From contig NZ_CAAJGK010000096.1 of NCBI RefSeq assembly GCF_900996245.1, positions 348,244 through 412,243 on the forward strand: DNA of 64,000 nt. The letters run 5' to 3'. Both the position numbers and the translations under genes were made by a program. Shown here piece by piece: positions 25,317 through 32,943 of this stretch (position 1 is the stretch's first letter; each line of letters begins with the position of its first letter). The notes under the pieces were generated by a model. That model saw only the letters and a program-made list of their open reading frames with translations, made no database searches and was not told the origin of the DNA. This stretch comes from Paraburkholderia sp. BCC1886. Lineage in GTDB: Bacteria; Pseudomonadota; Gammaproteobacteria; Burkholderiales; Burkholderiaceae.

Positions 25317-26840
25317 ATGAATGCTGTGAACGAGCAAGCTAAGCTGTCCGTGCCGCAATTAGGGCACTTCATCGACGGCCAACGGGTGGCGCCCGCCAGC
25401 GGCCGTTTCAAGGACGTGTTCAATCCGGCGACCGGTCGGGTGGGCGCTTCGGTTGCACTGGCATCGGTCGAAGAAGTCGATGCTGCGGTTCAGGCCGCCA
25501 ACGCCGCCTTCGCCTCCTGGAGCGAAACCGCGCCGCTCAAGCGCGCACGCATCCTGTTCAAATTCAAGGAACTGCTGAACCAGCATCACGATGAACTCGC
25601 GCTGCTCATCACGCGCGAACACGGCAAGGTGTTCACCGACGCGCAAGGCGAAGTGGTGCGCGGCATCGAAGTCGTCGAGTTCGCGTGTGGCATTCCCAAT
25701 CTGCTCAAAACCGATTTCACCGACCAGATCGGCGGCGGCATCGACAACTGGAATCTGCGCCAGCCGCTCGGCGTGGTGGCCGGCATCACGCCGTTCAATT
25801 TCCCGGTGATGGTGCCCATGTGGATGTTCCCGGTCGCGCTCGCGTGTGGCAACACGTTCGTGCTGAAGCCGTCGGAGCGCGACCCGTCCGCGTCGTTGCG
25901 CATTGCAGAGTTGCTCAAGGAAGCGGGCTTGCCCGACGGCGTGTTCAACGTCGTGAACGGCGACAAGGTCGCAGTGGATGCGCTGATCGATCATCCGGAC
26001 GTGGCGGCGCTGTCGTTCGTCGGCTCCACGCCGATCGCCGAATACATTCATACCGAAGCGTCGCGGCGCGGCAAGCGCGTGCAGGCGCTCGGCGGCGCGA
26101 AGAATCATCTCGTGGTGATGCCGGACGCCGATCTCGACCAGGCGGTCGATGCGCTGATCGGCGCCGCATACGGTTCGGCCGGCGAGCGCTGCATGGCGAT
26201 CTCGGTGGCGGTAGCCGTGGGCGATGTCGCCGATACGCTGATCGAACGGCTCGTGCCGCGCGTGAAATCGCTGATCATCAAGAACGGCGAGCAGCTCGAC
26301 GCGGAAATGGGACCACTCGTGACCGCCGAGCATAAGGCCAAAGTGGCGGGCTACATCGCTTCCGGTGTCGAGGAGGGCGCCAAGCTGGTGGTCGATGGCC
26401 GCGAGCATCCGGTGGCGCAGGCTGACGGCTTTTTCATCGGCGGCACGCTGTTCGACCAGGTCGGCGCCGACATGAAAATCTACCGCGAAGAAATTTTCGG
26501 GCCGGTGCTGGCGGTGGTGCGGGTGCCGGATTTCGCGAGCGCGGTCGCATTGATCAACGCTCACGAGTTCGGCAACGGCGTCTCGCTGTTCACCTCCGAC
26601 GGCGGCGTGGCGCGCGCGTTCGGGCGGCAGATCAAGGTGGGCATGGTCGGTATCAACGTCCCGATTCCGGTGCCGATGGCATGGCACTCGTTCGGCGGCT
26701 GGAAGCGCTCGCTATTCGGCGATCACCATGCGTACGGCGAAGAGGGCATCCGTTTCTATACGCGTTACAAGAGCATCATGCAGCGCTGGCCGGACAGCAT
26801 CGCGAAGGGCGCCGAATTCACGATGCCGGTCGCAAAGTAG
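25317..26840 (+). CDS. mmsA: Methylmalonate-semialdehyde dehydrogenase (CoA-acylating)
   Basis: 507 residues. GAGG six bases before the ATG fixes the start. It is an aldehyde dehydrogenase superfamily member with Cys in GSAGERCMAISVAV, and the usual catalytic Glu region replaced by VQALGGAKNHLVV. The absence of that Glu is diagnostic of MmsA, which transfers the acyl group to CoA. It converts methylmalonate or malonate semialdehyde to propionyl- or acetyl-CoA in valine and inositol breakdown. No mmsB or other valine genes are adjacent, so its pathway in this context is open. It converges with the MFS gene, leaving only 10 bases. Confidence 0.93.
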   Translation: MNAVNEQAKLSVPQLGHFIDGQRVAPASGRFKDVFNPATGRVGASVALASVEEVDAAVQAANAAFASWSETAPLKRARILFKFKELLNQHHDELALLITREHGKVFTDAQGEVVRGIEVVEFACGIPNLLKTDFTDQIGGGIDNWNLRQPLGVVAGITPFNFPVMVPMWMFPVALACGNTFVLKPSERDPSASLRIAELLKEAGLPDGVFNVVNGDKVAVDALIDHPDVAALSFVGSTPIAEYIHTEASRRGKRVQALGGAKNHLVVMPDADLDQAVDALIGAAYGSAGERCMAISVAVAVGDVADTLIERLVPRVKSLIIKNGEQLDAEMGPLVTAEHKAKVAGYIASGVEEGAKLVVDGREHPVAQADGFFIGGTLFDQVGADMKIYREEIFGPVLAVVRVPDFASAVALINAHEFGNGVSLFTSDGGVARAFGRQIKVGMVGINVPIPVPMAWHSFGGWKRSLFGDHHAYGEEGIRFYTRYKSIMQRWPDSIAKGAEFTMPVAK

Positions 26841-26850
26841 GTCTTCAGTC

Positions 26851-28194
26851 TCAGACGCCTGCCGAAGAATCTTCTTCGGCTTCGTTCAGCGCCGCTGCCT
26901 GAATTGCCGCGGCGGGGCTGACGTAAGGCGGCGCCTGACGCGGGTCGTCCATGCTGTAGCGCGGACGGCCCCGCTCCATATAAAAGCGTAATTGCCGGTG
27001 CCTGAACAGATAACGCAGGCCGACCAGCGCCGCGGCGACGCCCGCCGCCGCGCCTACGCCGAGTGCCCAGCGCGGACCGAAACGATCCGCAACCCAGCCC
27101 ACCACCGGCGCGCCGAGCGGCGTGCCGCCCAGCGAAATCGCCAGCAGGATGGCGATGACGCGGCCGCGCATGGCGGGTTCGGTGGTGAGTTGCACGAGGC
27201 TGTTCGTCGACGTGGTGAAGGTTTGCGTCGAGATGCCGATGGCCACCAGCACGATGCCGAACAGCACGTAGTTCGGCATCAGCGCCGCCAGCGTGCAACC
27301 CAGACCGAAGCACAGCGCGGCGCCTAGCAGCAGCACCATGCGCGGTTTCGCGCGGCGCGCGGCCAGCAGCGCGCCGGTCACGGAGCCGATCGCCATGGTC
27401 GAACTCAGTACGCCGTATTGACCGGCGCCCGCGTGAAACGCGGTGACGGACATGGTCGAAATGAAGATCGGAAAATTCAGGCCGAAGGTGCCGATCAGGA
27501 ACAGCATCGACAACGCGGCCTTCAGATCGGGCCGACGCCAGACGTATTTGAAGCCTTCCACGAAGCTGCCACGGGCGCGGACCGCGCGCGGTTTCAGGTG
27601 CAGTTCGCTCAGACGCAGCATGCGCAGCGAGCCGAGCACTGCGACGAAGGACAGTGCGTTGATGAGAAACACCCAGCCGGTGCCGACCGATGCGATCAAC
27701 AGACCCGCGACGGCGGGGCCGATCATTCGTGCCGCGTTGAACGACGTGGAGTTCAATCCGACCGCATTCGACAGATCGGCTTCGCCGACCAGATCCGAGA
27801 CGAAAGTCTGCCGCGCCGGCGAGTCGAATGCGGTCACGCAACCGAGCAGTCCCGCGAACAGATACACGTGCCACAGTCGCACGAGCCCGGTGACCGTGAG
27901 CAGACCCAGGCCGAGCGCAAGCGCGCCCATGGCCGCCTGCGTGACGAACAGCAGGCGGCGCCGGTCGAAGTGATCGGCCGCATAGCCGGTGAGCGGCAGC
28001 AATACCATCTGCGGACCGAATTGCAGCGACATGACGATACCGACCGCGGTGGCGTTGTGATGCGTCAACTCGGTGAGCACGAGCCAGTCCTGCGCCGTGC
28101 GCTGCATCCACGTACCGACGTTCGAGACGATCGCGCCGCTGGCCCAGACCCGGTAGTTGAAATTGCGCAGCGAACGGAACGTGCCGCCTTTCAT
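26851..28194 (-). CDS. MFS exporter (EntS/DHA3 type)
   Basis: 447 residues from the ATG at 28194 (MKGGTFRSLRNFNYRVWASG), chosen because the longer frame would run through the marR gene. About twelve hydrophobic segments are seen, with an NVGTWMQRTAQDWLV first-helix motif and TAFDSPARQTFVSDLVG. Both are typical of the EntS-like group of MFS drug or siderophore exporters. A charged tail follows. The gene lies 94 bases after marR on the same strand, the usual layout of a MarR-controlled efflux pump. The substrate is unknown. Confidence 0.85.
   Translation of the reverse strand: MKGGTFRSLRNFNYRVWASGAIVSNVGTWMQRTAQDWLVLTELTHHNATAVGIVMSLQFGPQMVLLPLTGYAADHFDRRRLLFVTQAAMGALALGLGLLTVTGLVRLWHVYLFAGLLGCVTAFDSPARQTFVSDLVGEADLSNAVGLNSTSFNAARMIGPAVAGLLIASVGTGWVFLINALSFVAVLGSLRMLRLSELHLKPRAVRARGSFVEGFKYVWRRPDLKAALSMLFLIGTFGLNFPIFISTMSVTAFHAGAGQYGVLSSTMAIGSVTGALLAARRAKPRMVLLLGAALCFGLGCTLAALMPNYVLFGIVLVAIGISTQTFTTSTNSLVQLTTEPAMRGRVIAILLAISLGGTPLGAPVVGWVADRFGPRWALGVGAAAGVAAALVGLRYLFRHRQLRFYMERGRPRYSMDDPRQAPPYVSPAAAIQAAALNEAEEDSSAGV
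26861..26880. terminator. Hairpin downstream of mmsA, inside the MFS 3' end
   Basis: GCCGAAGAA and TTCTTCGGC are separated by two bases, effectively a 7-bp stem with a 6-base loop. It lies 20 bases after the mmsA stop and could terminate mmsA transcription, although it also codes for the MFS C-terminus and no long T-run follows. Confidence 0.4.
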
Positions 28195-28288
28195 TGAAGG
28201 TTTCCTGGTTGAGGGCGTGGCTGCAGACGCGAGGGCAGGCGCGATGGCATCCGCGGTTCGAGAAATCGCACGGCGGCGTGAAGGCGCG

Positions 28289-28750
28289 TCACTCGTCGAC
28301 GAGGCGTTGCAGCAATTCGACGCCGACGGAAAGTTGCTGCTGTTCGCGCGCGGAAAAGCGCGTCTGCATGGCATGGAACAGCCAGTCTTCGCGTGCCGTC
28401 CGGTTTGCCTTGATTTTCTTGCGAAAGGCTGGGGTGACCGACAGCACGGTTTGCCGGCCGTCGTGCGGGTCGGGTGCACCGCTGACGAGCCCCGCTGCTT
28501 TCAGCACCGACAGCGTTTCGCCCATCGACTGCGGACGCATGCCCTGGACGCGCGCCAACGCGCTGACCGTGGCAGGTCCTTCGCGTTCCAGCAGAAGCAG
28601 CACCTGAACCTGCGATGGCGTGAAATCGCCAAGATGCGCTTCTTCGCGCAGCCTTCGACGCAGTTTGCCAAGCAGCACGCGCAGGTTTTCCGCCGTGGTG
28701 TGCAGCGCGGCGGGATCGACGGTGGAATGGGACTCTTTGGCGCGGGCCAT
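28289..28750 (-). CDS. MarR-family regulator of the adjacent MFS exporter
   Basis: 153 residues from the ATG at 28750; a longer frame exists upstream but would cover the palindromic operator. The winged-helix core is clear: DFTPSQVQVLLLLEREGPATVSALARVQ, then SMGETLSVLKAAGLV and the wing DPHDGRQTVLSVT. It is likely a repressor of itself and the MFS gene, released by a compound exported by the pump. There is no obvious ribosome site at the chosen start, so the exact N-terminus is uncertain. Confidence 0.85.
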   Translation of the reverse strand: MARAKESHSTVDPAALHTTAENLRVLLGKLRRRLREEAHLGDFTPSQVQVLLLLEREGPATVSALARVQGMRPQSMGETLSVLKAAGLVSGAPDPHDGRQTVLSVTPAFRKKIKANRTAREDWLFHAMQTRFSAREQQQLSVGVELLQRLVDE

Positions 28751-28778
28751 GCGGTGGGATGACTGTCTCCGGAATCTG

Positions 28779-28793
28779 TGAAGGTTACCTTCA
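28779..28793. promoter_or_regulatory. Candidate MarR operator
   Basis: TGAAGGTTACCTTCA is a perfect 7-bp dyad around one central base, 29 bases before the marR start. The position fits autorepression of the marR-MFS unit. Confidence 0.65.
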
Positions 28794-28834
28794 TAGCTGG
28801 TCCCGGTCAAATCAGGCGGCGCGCCCATGAAAAA

Positions 28835-28878
28835 CGCGGTGGGGGCGACCGGTTATGTTTCCGGTCACCCCCACCGCG
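28835..28878 (-). terminator. Strong intrinsic terminator of nemA
   Basis: An 18-bp stem with one mismatch (arms 28835-28852 and 28861-28878) closes an 8-base loop. On the minus strand it is followed directly by GTTTTTC. It starts 27 bases after the nemA stop. It also insulates the marR promoter from nemA read-through. Confidence 0.9.
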
Positions 28879-28904
28879 CGATGCTGCCAGTTTCTGTAGC
28901 GCGC

Positions 28905-29966
28905 TTATTCGGCCGTTTCCAGCGTCGGGTAATCGACGTAACCGGTTTCGCCGCGAGCGTAGAACGTCGACGGATTCGGCTTGTTCAACGGTGCGCCGGT
29001 GGCGAAGCGCCGGACCAGATCGGGATTCGCGATGAACAGTTGACCCCATGCGACCGCATCCGCTTCGCCTGCGTCGAGCACCTGTTGCGCGGTCTCGAGC
29101 GTGAACTTCTCGTTGGCGATATACGGGCCGCCGAATGCCTGCTTCAGTTGCGGGCCGAGACGGTCGTCGCCGAGCGACTCGCGTGCGGCGATAAACGCAA
29201 TCTTGCGCTTGCCGAGTTCGCGCGCCACATAGCCGAAGGTGGCGGCCGGATCGGAGTCGCCCATGGTGTGCGCATCGCGGCGCGGCGCCAGATGCACGCC
29301 GACGCGGTTCGCACCCCACACGTCGATACACGCGTCGGTGATCTCGAGCAGCAGGCGCGCGCGATTTTCGATCGGGCCGCCGTATGCGTCGGTGCGATGG
29401 TTGGTGCTGTCCTGCAGGAACTGGTCGAGCAGATAGCCGTTCGCGCCGTGAATTTCCACGCCGTCGAAACCGGCGGCCTTGGCGTTCACCGCGCCCTGGC
29501 GGAACGCGTCCACCACGCCGGCGATTTCATCGAGTTCGAGTGCGCGGGGCGTGACATAAGCCCGTTCCGGACGCACCAGGCTCACATGGCCTTGCGCGGG
29601 GATCGCGCTGGGCGCGACCGGCAATTCGCCGTTCAGGAACAGCGGGTCTGAAATGCGGCCCACGTGCCACAGTTGCAGGAAGATCTTGCCGCCTGCGTCG
29701 TGCACGGCTTTCGTCACGAGCTTCCAGCCTTCCACCTGTTCCTGCGACCAGATGCCGGGCGTTTCGGCGTAACCCACCCCTTGCGGCGTGACGGAGGTGG
29801 CTTCGCTGATGATGAGTCCGGCGCTCGCGCGTTCGGCGTAGTACTTCGCCATCAGCGCATTCGGTACGCGGATTTCTTCGGCGCGCTGGCGCGTGAGCGG
29901 CGCCATGATGATGCGGTTCGACAACGTGATATCGCCAATTTGCAGCGGATCGAAAAGCGTTGGCAT
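28905..29966 (-). CDS. nemA: Old-yellow-enzyme-family ene-reductase (NemA-like)
   Basis: 353 residues, FMN-dependent TIM barrel. Motifs include NRIIMAPLTRQRA, LQLWHVGRIS, the active-site GVEIHGANGYLLDQFLQ and DSTNHRTDAYGG. It reduces activated alkenes, N-ethylmaleimide and nitro compounds with NAD(P)H. AAGGTG precedes the ATG. An ArsR-type regulator gene lies 83 bases upstream on the same strand, so the pair probably forms an electrophile-inducible unit like nemRA, but with a different regulator family. The strong terminator downstream ends the unit. Confidence 0.9.
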   Translation of the reverse strand: MPTLFDPLQIGDITLSNRIIMAPLTRQRAEEIRVPNALMAKYYAERASAGLIISEATSVTPQGVGYAETPGIWSQEQVEGWKLVTKAVHDAGGKIFLQLWHVGRISDPLFLNGELPVAPSAIPAQGHVSLVRPERAYVTPRALELDEIAGVVDAFRQGAVNAKAAGFDGVEIHGANGYLLDQFLQDSTNHRTDAYGGPIENRARLLLEITDACIDVWGANRVGVHLAPRRDAHTMGDSDPAATFGYVARELGKRKIAFIAARESLGDDRLGPQLKQAFGGPYIANEKFTLETAQQVLDAGEADAVAWGQLFIANPDLVRRFATGAPLNKPNPSTFYARGETGYVDYPTLETAE

Positions 29967-30049
29967 GAGAGTTCACCTTTGGCGGGGCAGCGGGCCCGAG
30001 CCTCAATAAAATGCGGGATGAAAAAAGCGCAGCGATACGGAAGTGGCGC

Positions 30050-30376
30050 TCAAAGCCGGTTGTTCACATGCTCGAGAAACGCCTGAATGACCGGTTCGTT
30101 ACGCTTGAAAAAGACCCATTGGCCCACGCGTTTCGAACTCACCAGGCCGGCCCGTTGCAAGGCCGCCAGATGCGCGGAAACGGTGGACTGCGACAGTCCG
30201 CAGAGTGCGTCGATCTTGCCTGCGCACACGCCGTGATCGAGCGGCAGTTCCTGATCGGCGAAATGCGCGGACGGCTCGCGCAGCCAGCCGAGAATTTCCC
30301 GGCGAACCGGGTTGGCCAGCGCTTTGTGAATGGCGTCGACGTCGAGCGTCGTGGGTTCGCGTTTCAAGTCGGTCAC
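30050..30376 (-). CDS. ArsR/SmtB-family regulator
   Basis: 108 residues with a GTG start at 30376; no downstream Met is suitable. The winged helix is clear: IHKALANPVRREILGWLREP, LCGLSQSTVSAHLAALQRAGLV and the wing GQWVFFKRNE. Cysteines occur in HGVCAGKIDALCGLSQ, where some thiol- or metal-sensing ArsR proteins have sensors. Together with nemA immediately downstream this makes sensing of reactive electrophiles plausible, which is inference. A dyad operator candidate lies about 70 bases before the start. Confidence 0.87.
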   Translation of the reverse strand: MTDLKREPTTLDVDAIHKALANPVRREILGWLREPSAHFADQELPLDHGVCAGKIDALCGLSQSTVSAHLAALQRAGLVSSKRVGQWVFFKRNEPVIQAFLEHVNNRL

Positions 30377-30448
30377 TTCAGGGTATCGGCGAGGAACAAC
30401 CCCAGGCGGGTTCGCGCGCGGGTTCCATATCGCAACACGGCGAATCTT

Positions 30449-30468
30449 ATATCGGATTTTGACGATAT
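30449..30468. promoter_or_regulatory. Candidate ArsR operator
   Basis: ATATCG and CGATAT are separated by 8 bases, and a further CATATCG copy sits at 30426-30432. The AT-rich dyad fits an ArsR-type site in the promoter of the arsR-nemA unit. Confidence 0.5.
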
Positions 30469-30600
30469 GTGAAAAGGCACTACTGGGGATGGGGCGATGG
30501 TCGAAAGCAGGCTTTGCCGAACCATCGCCACGCCCCGCATCCGGGAAATCCCCAGTCAGTTAATTCTTGTCTCACCGCATCCGCTCGGTTACGTTACGAA

Positions 30601-30619
30601 AATAGACATAGTTTCTATT
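30601..30619. promoter_or_regulatory. Candidate IclR operator upstream of the MFS carrier
   Basis: AATAGACATAGTTTCTATT has 6-bp arms AATAGA/TCTATT around 7 bases, 46 bases before the MFS start. It matches the site at 32804-32822 in 18 of 19 positions. Two copies in promoters of one gene block strongly suggest a shared regulator, most simply the IclR protein encoded between them. Confidence 0.75.
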
Positions 30620-30664
30620 ATTCGGAGCGGACTAGCCGATCCGCGGAAACAGGAGGAGACAGGG

Positions 30665-31897
30665 ATGAGCTTGAGATACCAGTTGCTGGGCCTGACATGG
30701 CTCCTGCAGTTCGTGAACTATCTCGACCGGGTGAGCATTTCCGTTGCCGGTCCGACGATGATGAAAGCGCTCCATTTCGACGCCGCGCAGTTCGGCGTCC
30801 TGCTTGCCGCGTTCGCGCTCGGCTATGCACTGATGCAACTGCCCGGCGGTTTTCTCGCGGACCGGTTCGGCACCAAGGCATTGCTGGTGATCGCGCCGGT
30901 GCTGTTCTCGGTGTTCACCGGCTTGACCGGCCTCGCCACGTCGATGGTCGTGCTGGTCGCAGTGCGCTTCTGCTTCGGTCTCGCGGAAGGCTCGTGCAAT
31001 GCCGCGGTGTACAAGGCGGTGTCGGATAACTTCAGCGCCCGGGATGCCGCGAAAGCGCACTCGGTCTGGCTGTCCGCGCTCGCTATCGGCCCGGCGGTGG
31101 TGGCGCCCGTGGTCGCGGCTCTGCTGCTGCACAGCGACTGGCGCACGGTGTTTTACGTGTTCACGTTGCCGGGTGTGATCGTCGCGTTGCTCATTTACGT
31201 GACGATTCCCGGCCAGGCTATCGAAAGCAAGGAGCGCCGTCCGGACGCGGCGAGCCGTACCGAACAGTGGCGCCAGTTCGCGCGCCGCAAAAGCACCTGG
31301 CTGCTGTTCTTCGGCTACATGACTTTCAGCATCGGCTATTGGGGTTTTCTGGGCTGGATCCCGTCGTACCTCGCCAACCAGCGGCATATCGATTTGAAAT
31401 CGCTGGGCGTGGCCGCTTCGGTGCCGTATGTGTTCGGCTTTCTCGGGATCGTGGTGTTCGGCTGGCTCGGCAGCGGAATGCTGCATCGCCGGCGGCCGGT
31501 GCTGGTCGCGGCCGGCTATATCGGCACGAGCGTTGCGCTTTATCTCGCGTATAGCGCGAGCGACATCGTTGCGTGTGTGATCGGTCTGTCGGCGGCGGCT
31601 TTTCTGCTGTATGGCTGTCTGTCGCCGTATGCGGGACTCGTTTCGCAACTGGCGCCTGCCGGCGCGCGTGGCGTATTCGCCGGGGTGATCAATACCGGTG
31701 GGCAGATCGGCGGCTTCGTCGCGCCGCTCGGCGTGGGCTTTCTCGTCAAGGCGAGCGGCTCGTATAACGACGGCTTTCTCTTCATGATCGCCGCGCTGGT
31801 AATCGGCGCGGGTTGTTTCGCCGCACTGCAGTTCCGCGTGAATCGTCCCGAAGTCGAAGCAGGCGACGCACCGGCCGTTCTGCAACAGAACGTTTGA
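30665..31897 (+). CDS. MFS carrier of the anion:cation symporter (ACS) family
   Basis: 410 residues; the ATG at 30665 follows AGGAGGAGACAGGG. Twelve hydrophobic segments are seen, with first-helix LLQFVNYLDRVSISVAGP, the loop ALMQLPGGFLADRFGTK and FCFGLAEGSCNAAVYK. These are hallmarks of ACS transporters that import organic anions such as hexuronates, tartrate and phthalate. It carries the same operator as the downstream catabolic genes and is the likely uptake system for their substrate, probably a di- or tricarboxylate. It converges with iclR. Confidence 0.88.
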   Translation: MSLRYQLLGLTWLLQFVNYLDRVSISVAGPTMMKALHFDAAQFGVLLAAFALGYALMQLPGGFLADRFGTKALLVIAPVLFSVFTGLTGLATSMVVLVAVRFCFGLAEGSCNAAVYKAVSDNFSARDAAKAHSVWLSALAIGPAVVAPVVAALLLHSDWRTVFYVFTLPGVIVALLIYVTIPGQAIESKERRPDAASRTEQWRQFARRKSTWLLFFGYMTFSIGYWGFLGWIPSYLANQRHIDLKSLGVAASVPYVFGFLGIVVFGWLGSGMLHRRRPVLVAAGYIGTSVALYLAYSASDIVACVIGLSAAAFLLYGCLSPYAGLVSQLAPAGARGVFAGVINTGGQIGGFVAPLGVGFLVKASGSYNDGFLFMIAALVIGAGCFAALQFRVNRPEVEAGDAPAVLQQNV

Positions 31898-31964
31898 TGA
31901 GAGACGGCCGGTCAGGTGCGGCCGGTCAGGTGCGGCCGGCGGCGCGGCCGGCAAGGCGCGCGGC

Positions 31965-32699
31965 TTACACCCCGTCGAACGCCGCAAACGGCGGTTCGAA
32001 CGGCGCGGTATCGCCGCCTAATGCCTTGGTGAGCGCCGCACCTGCTTCCATCACCTTCGGCAAATATTTGTCGAAGGCTTTGCGATCGAACCGGAAGCGC
32101 GGAATGCCGAGCGAAATCGCGCACACGAGATCCTGTCCATTACGAAACACCGGACATGCAATCGCCGCGCTCTCCGCGTCCAGTTCACCGAGCGAAACGC
32201 AATAGCCATGCTCGCGCACGCGGCTCAGATGCCCTTTCTTCGGCGTGCCGGAAAACGCGCGTAGCACGTGGCCGGCGGCGCCGTGTTCGAGCGTCAGCCG
32301 CTCGCCTTCACGCACGTGCGTGCGCACCGACCGCTGCCATTCGACGCGATACAGGCACACCCGCTCGTCTTCTTCGCGGACGTAGACCGCGGCGGTTTCG
32401 CCGGTTTCCTTGACGAGCGTGCGTAACACCGGCAACGCGTAGTCGCGCAGGCGGAACGAACTTTGATAAATCATGCCGAGGTGAAACAGCATCGGCCCGA
32501 GCATGTAGCGGCCGTCTTCGAGGCGCTTGAGATGACCGAAATGTTCGAGCGATTCGCACAGCCGCAGGACGGTGCTGTGATAAAGGCCGGTCGCATTCGT
32601 GAGATCGGTCAGCGTCATGCCGTCGATGCTGTCTTCGAACGCTTTGAGTATCGAGAGCGCGCGGTTGACCGCGGCTACGCCGGGTTCTTCAGTTGCCAT
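31965..32699 (-). CDS. IclR-family regulator of the dicarboxylate block
   Basis: 244 residues from the ATG at 32699 (MATEEPGVAAVNRALSILKAF), with GGAA at good spacing. The N-terminal winged helix includes LTDLTNATGLYHSTVLRLCESLE, and the C-terminal IclR effector domain has DERVCLYRVEWQRS and AIACPVFRNGQDLVCAISLG. The gene sits between the carrier and the enzyme operon, and the two 19-bp sites flank it. IclR proteins in catabolic clusters act as substrate-responsive activators or repressors; which applies here is unknown. Confidence 0.9.
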   Translation of the reverse strand: MATEEPGVAAVNRALSILKAFEDSIDGMTLTDLTNATGLYHSTVLRLCESLEHFGHLKRLEDGRYMLGPMLFHLGMIYQSSFRLRDYALPVLRTLVKETGETAAVYVREEDERVCLYRVEWQRSVRTHVREGERLTLEHGAAGHVLRAFSGTPKKGHLSRVREHGYCVSLGELDAESAAIACPVFRNGQDLVCAISLGIPRFRFDRKAFDKYLPKVMEAGAALTKALGGDTAPFEPPFAAFDGV

Positions 32700-32803
32700 T
32701 GATGTTTCCGGTTGTCGGCCCAGCGGCGGGGCGGGCGTGGCCCGCAAGGATGAACGATTTCACAGGCTCGCGCAACCGGCTCCGACGAATCGCTTCCGGT
32801 TGA

Positions 32804-32822
32804 AATAGACATCGTTTCTATT
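32804..32822. promoter_or_regulatory. Candidate IclR operator between iclR and the CoA-transferase gene
   Basis: AATAGACATCGTTTCTATT has arms AATAGA/TCTATT around 7 bases, 104 bases before iclR and 121 bases before the CoA-transferase gene. It is the second copy of the site at 30601-30619, with one difference in the spacer. Confidence 0.75.
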
Positions 32823-32943
32823 TTTCGCGATAATGGTTTCGAGCCAGCAGGAAGAGCACATGCCGGGCACCCGGAAACATGCGCAAGAGTAGTAAAGCAG
32901 CACCTAAGCCGCACCTGGGCCGCACGCAAAAGAGGATGGAGAC

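Noticed and set aside
25019..25342. A 107-codon frame before mmsA
   Set aside because: It runs out of frame into mmsA, has an arginine-rich shadow composition and no start signal.
31908..31945. Two tandem GCCGGTCAGGTGCG copies between the MFS carrier and iclR
   Set aside because: A short local duplication at convergent gene ends; no hairpin with T-run and no operator position.
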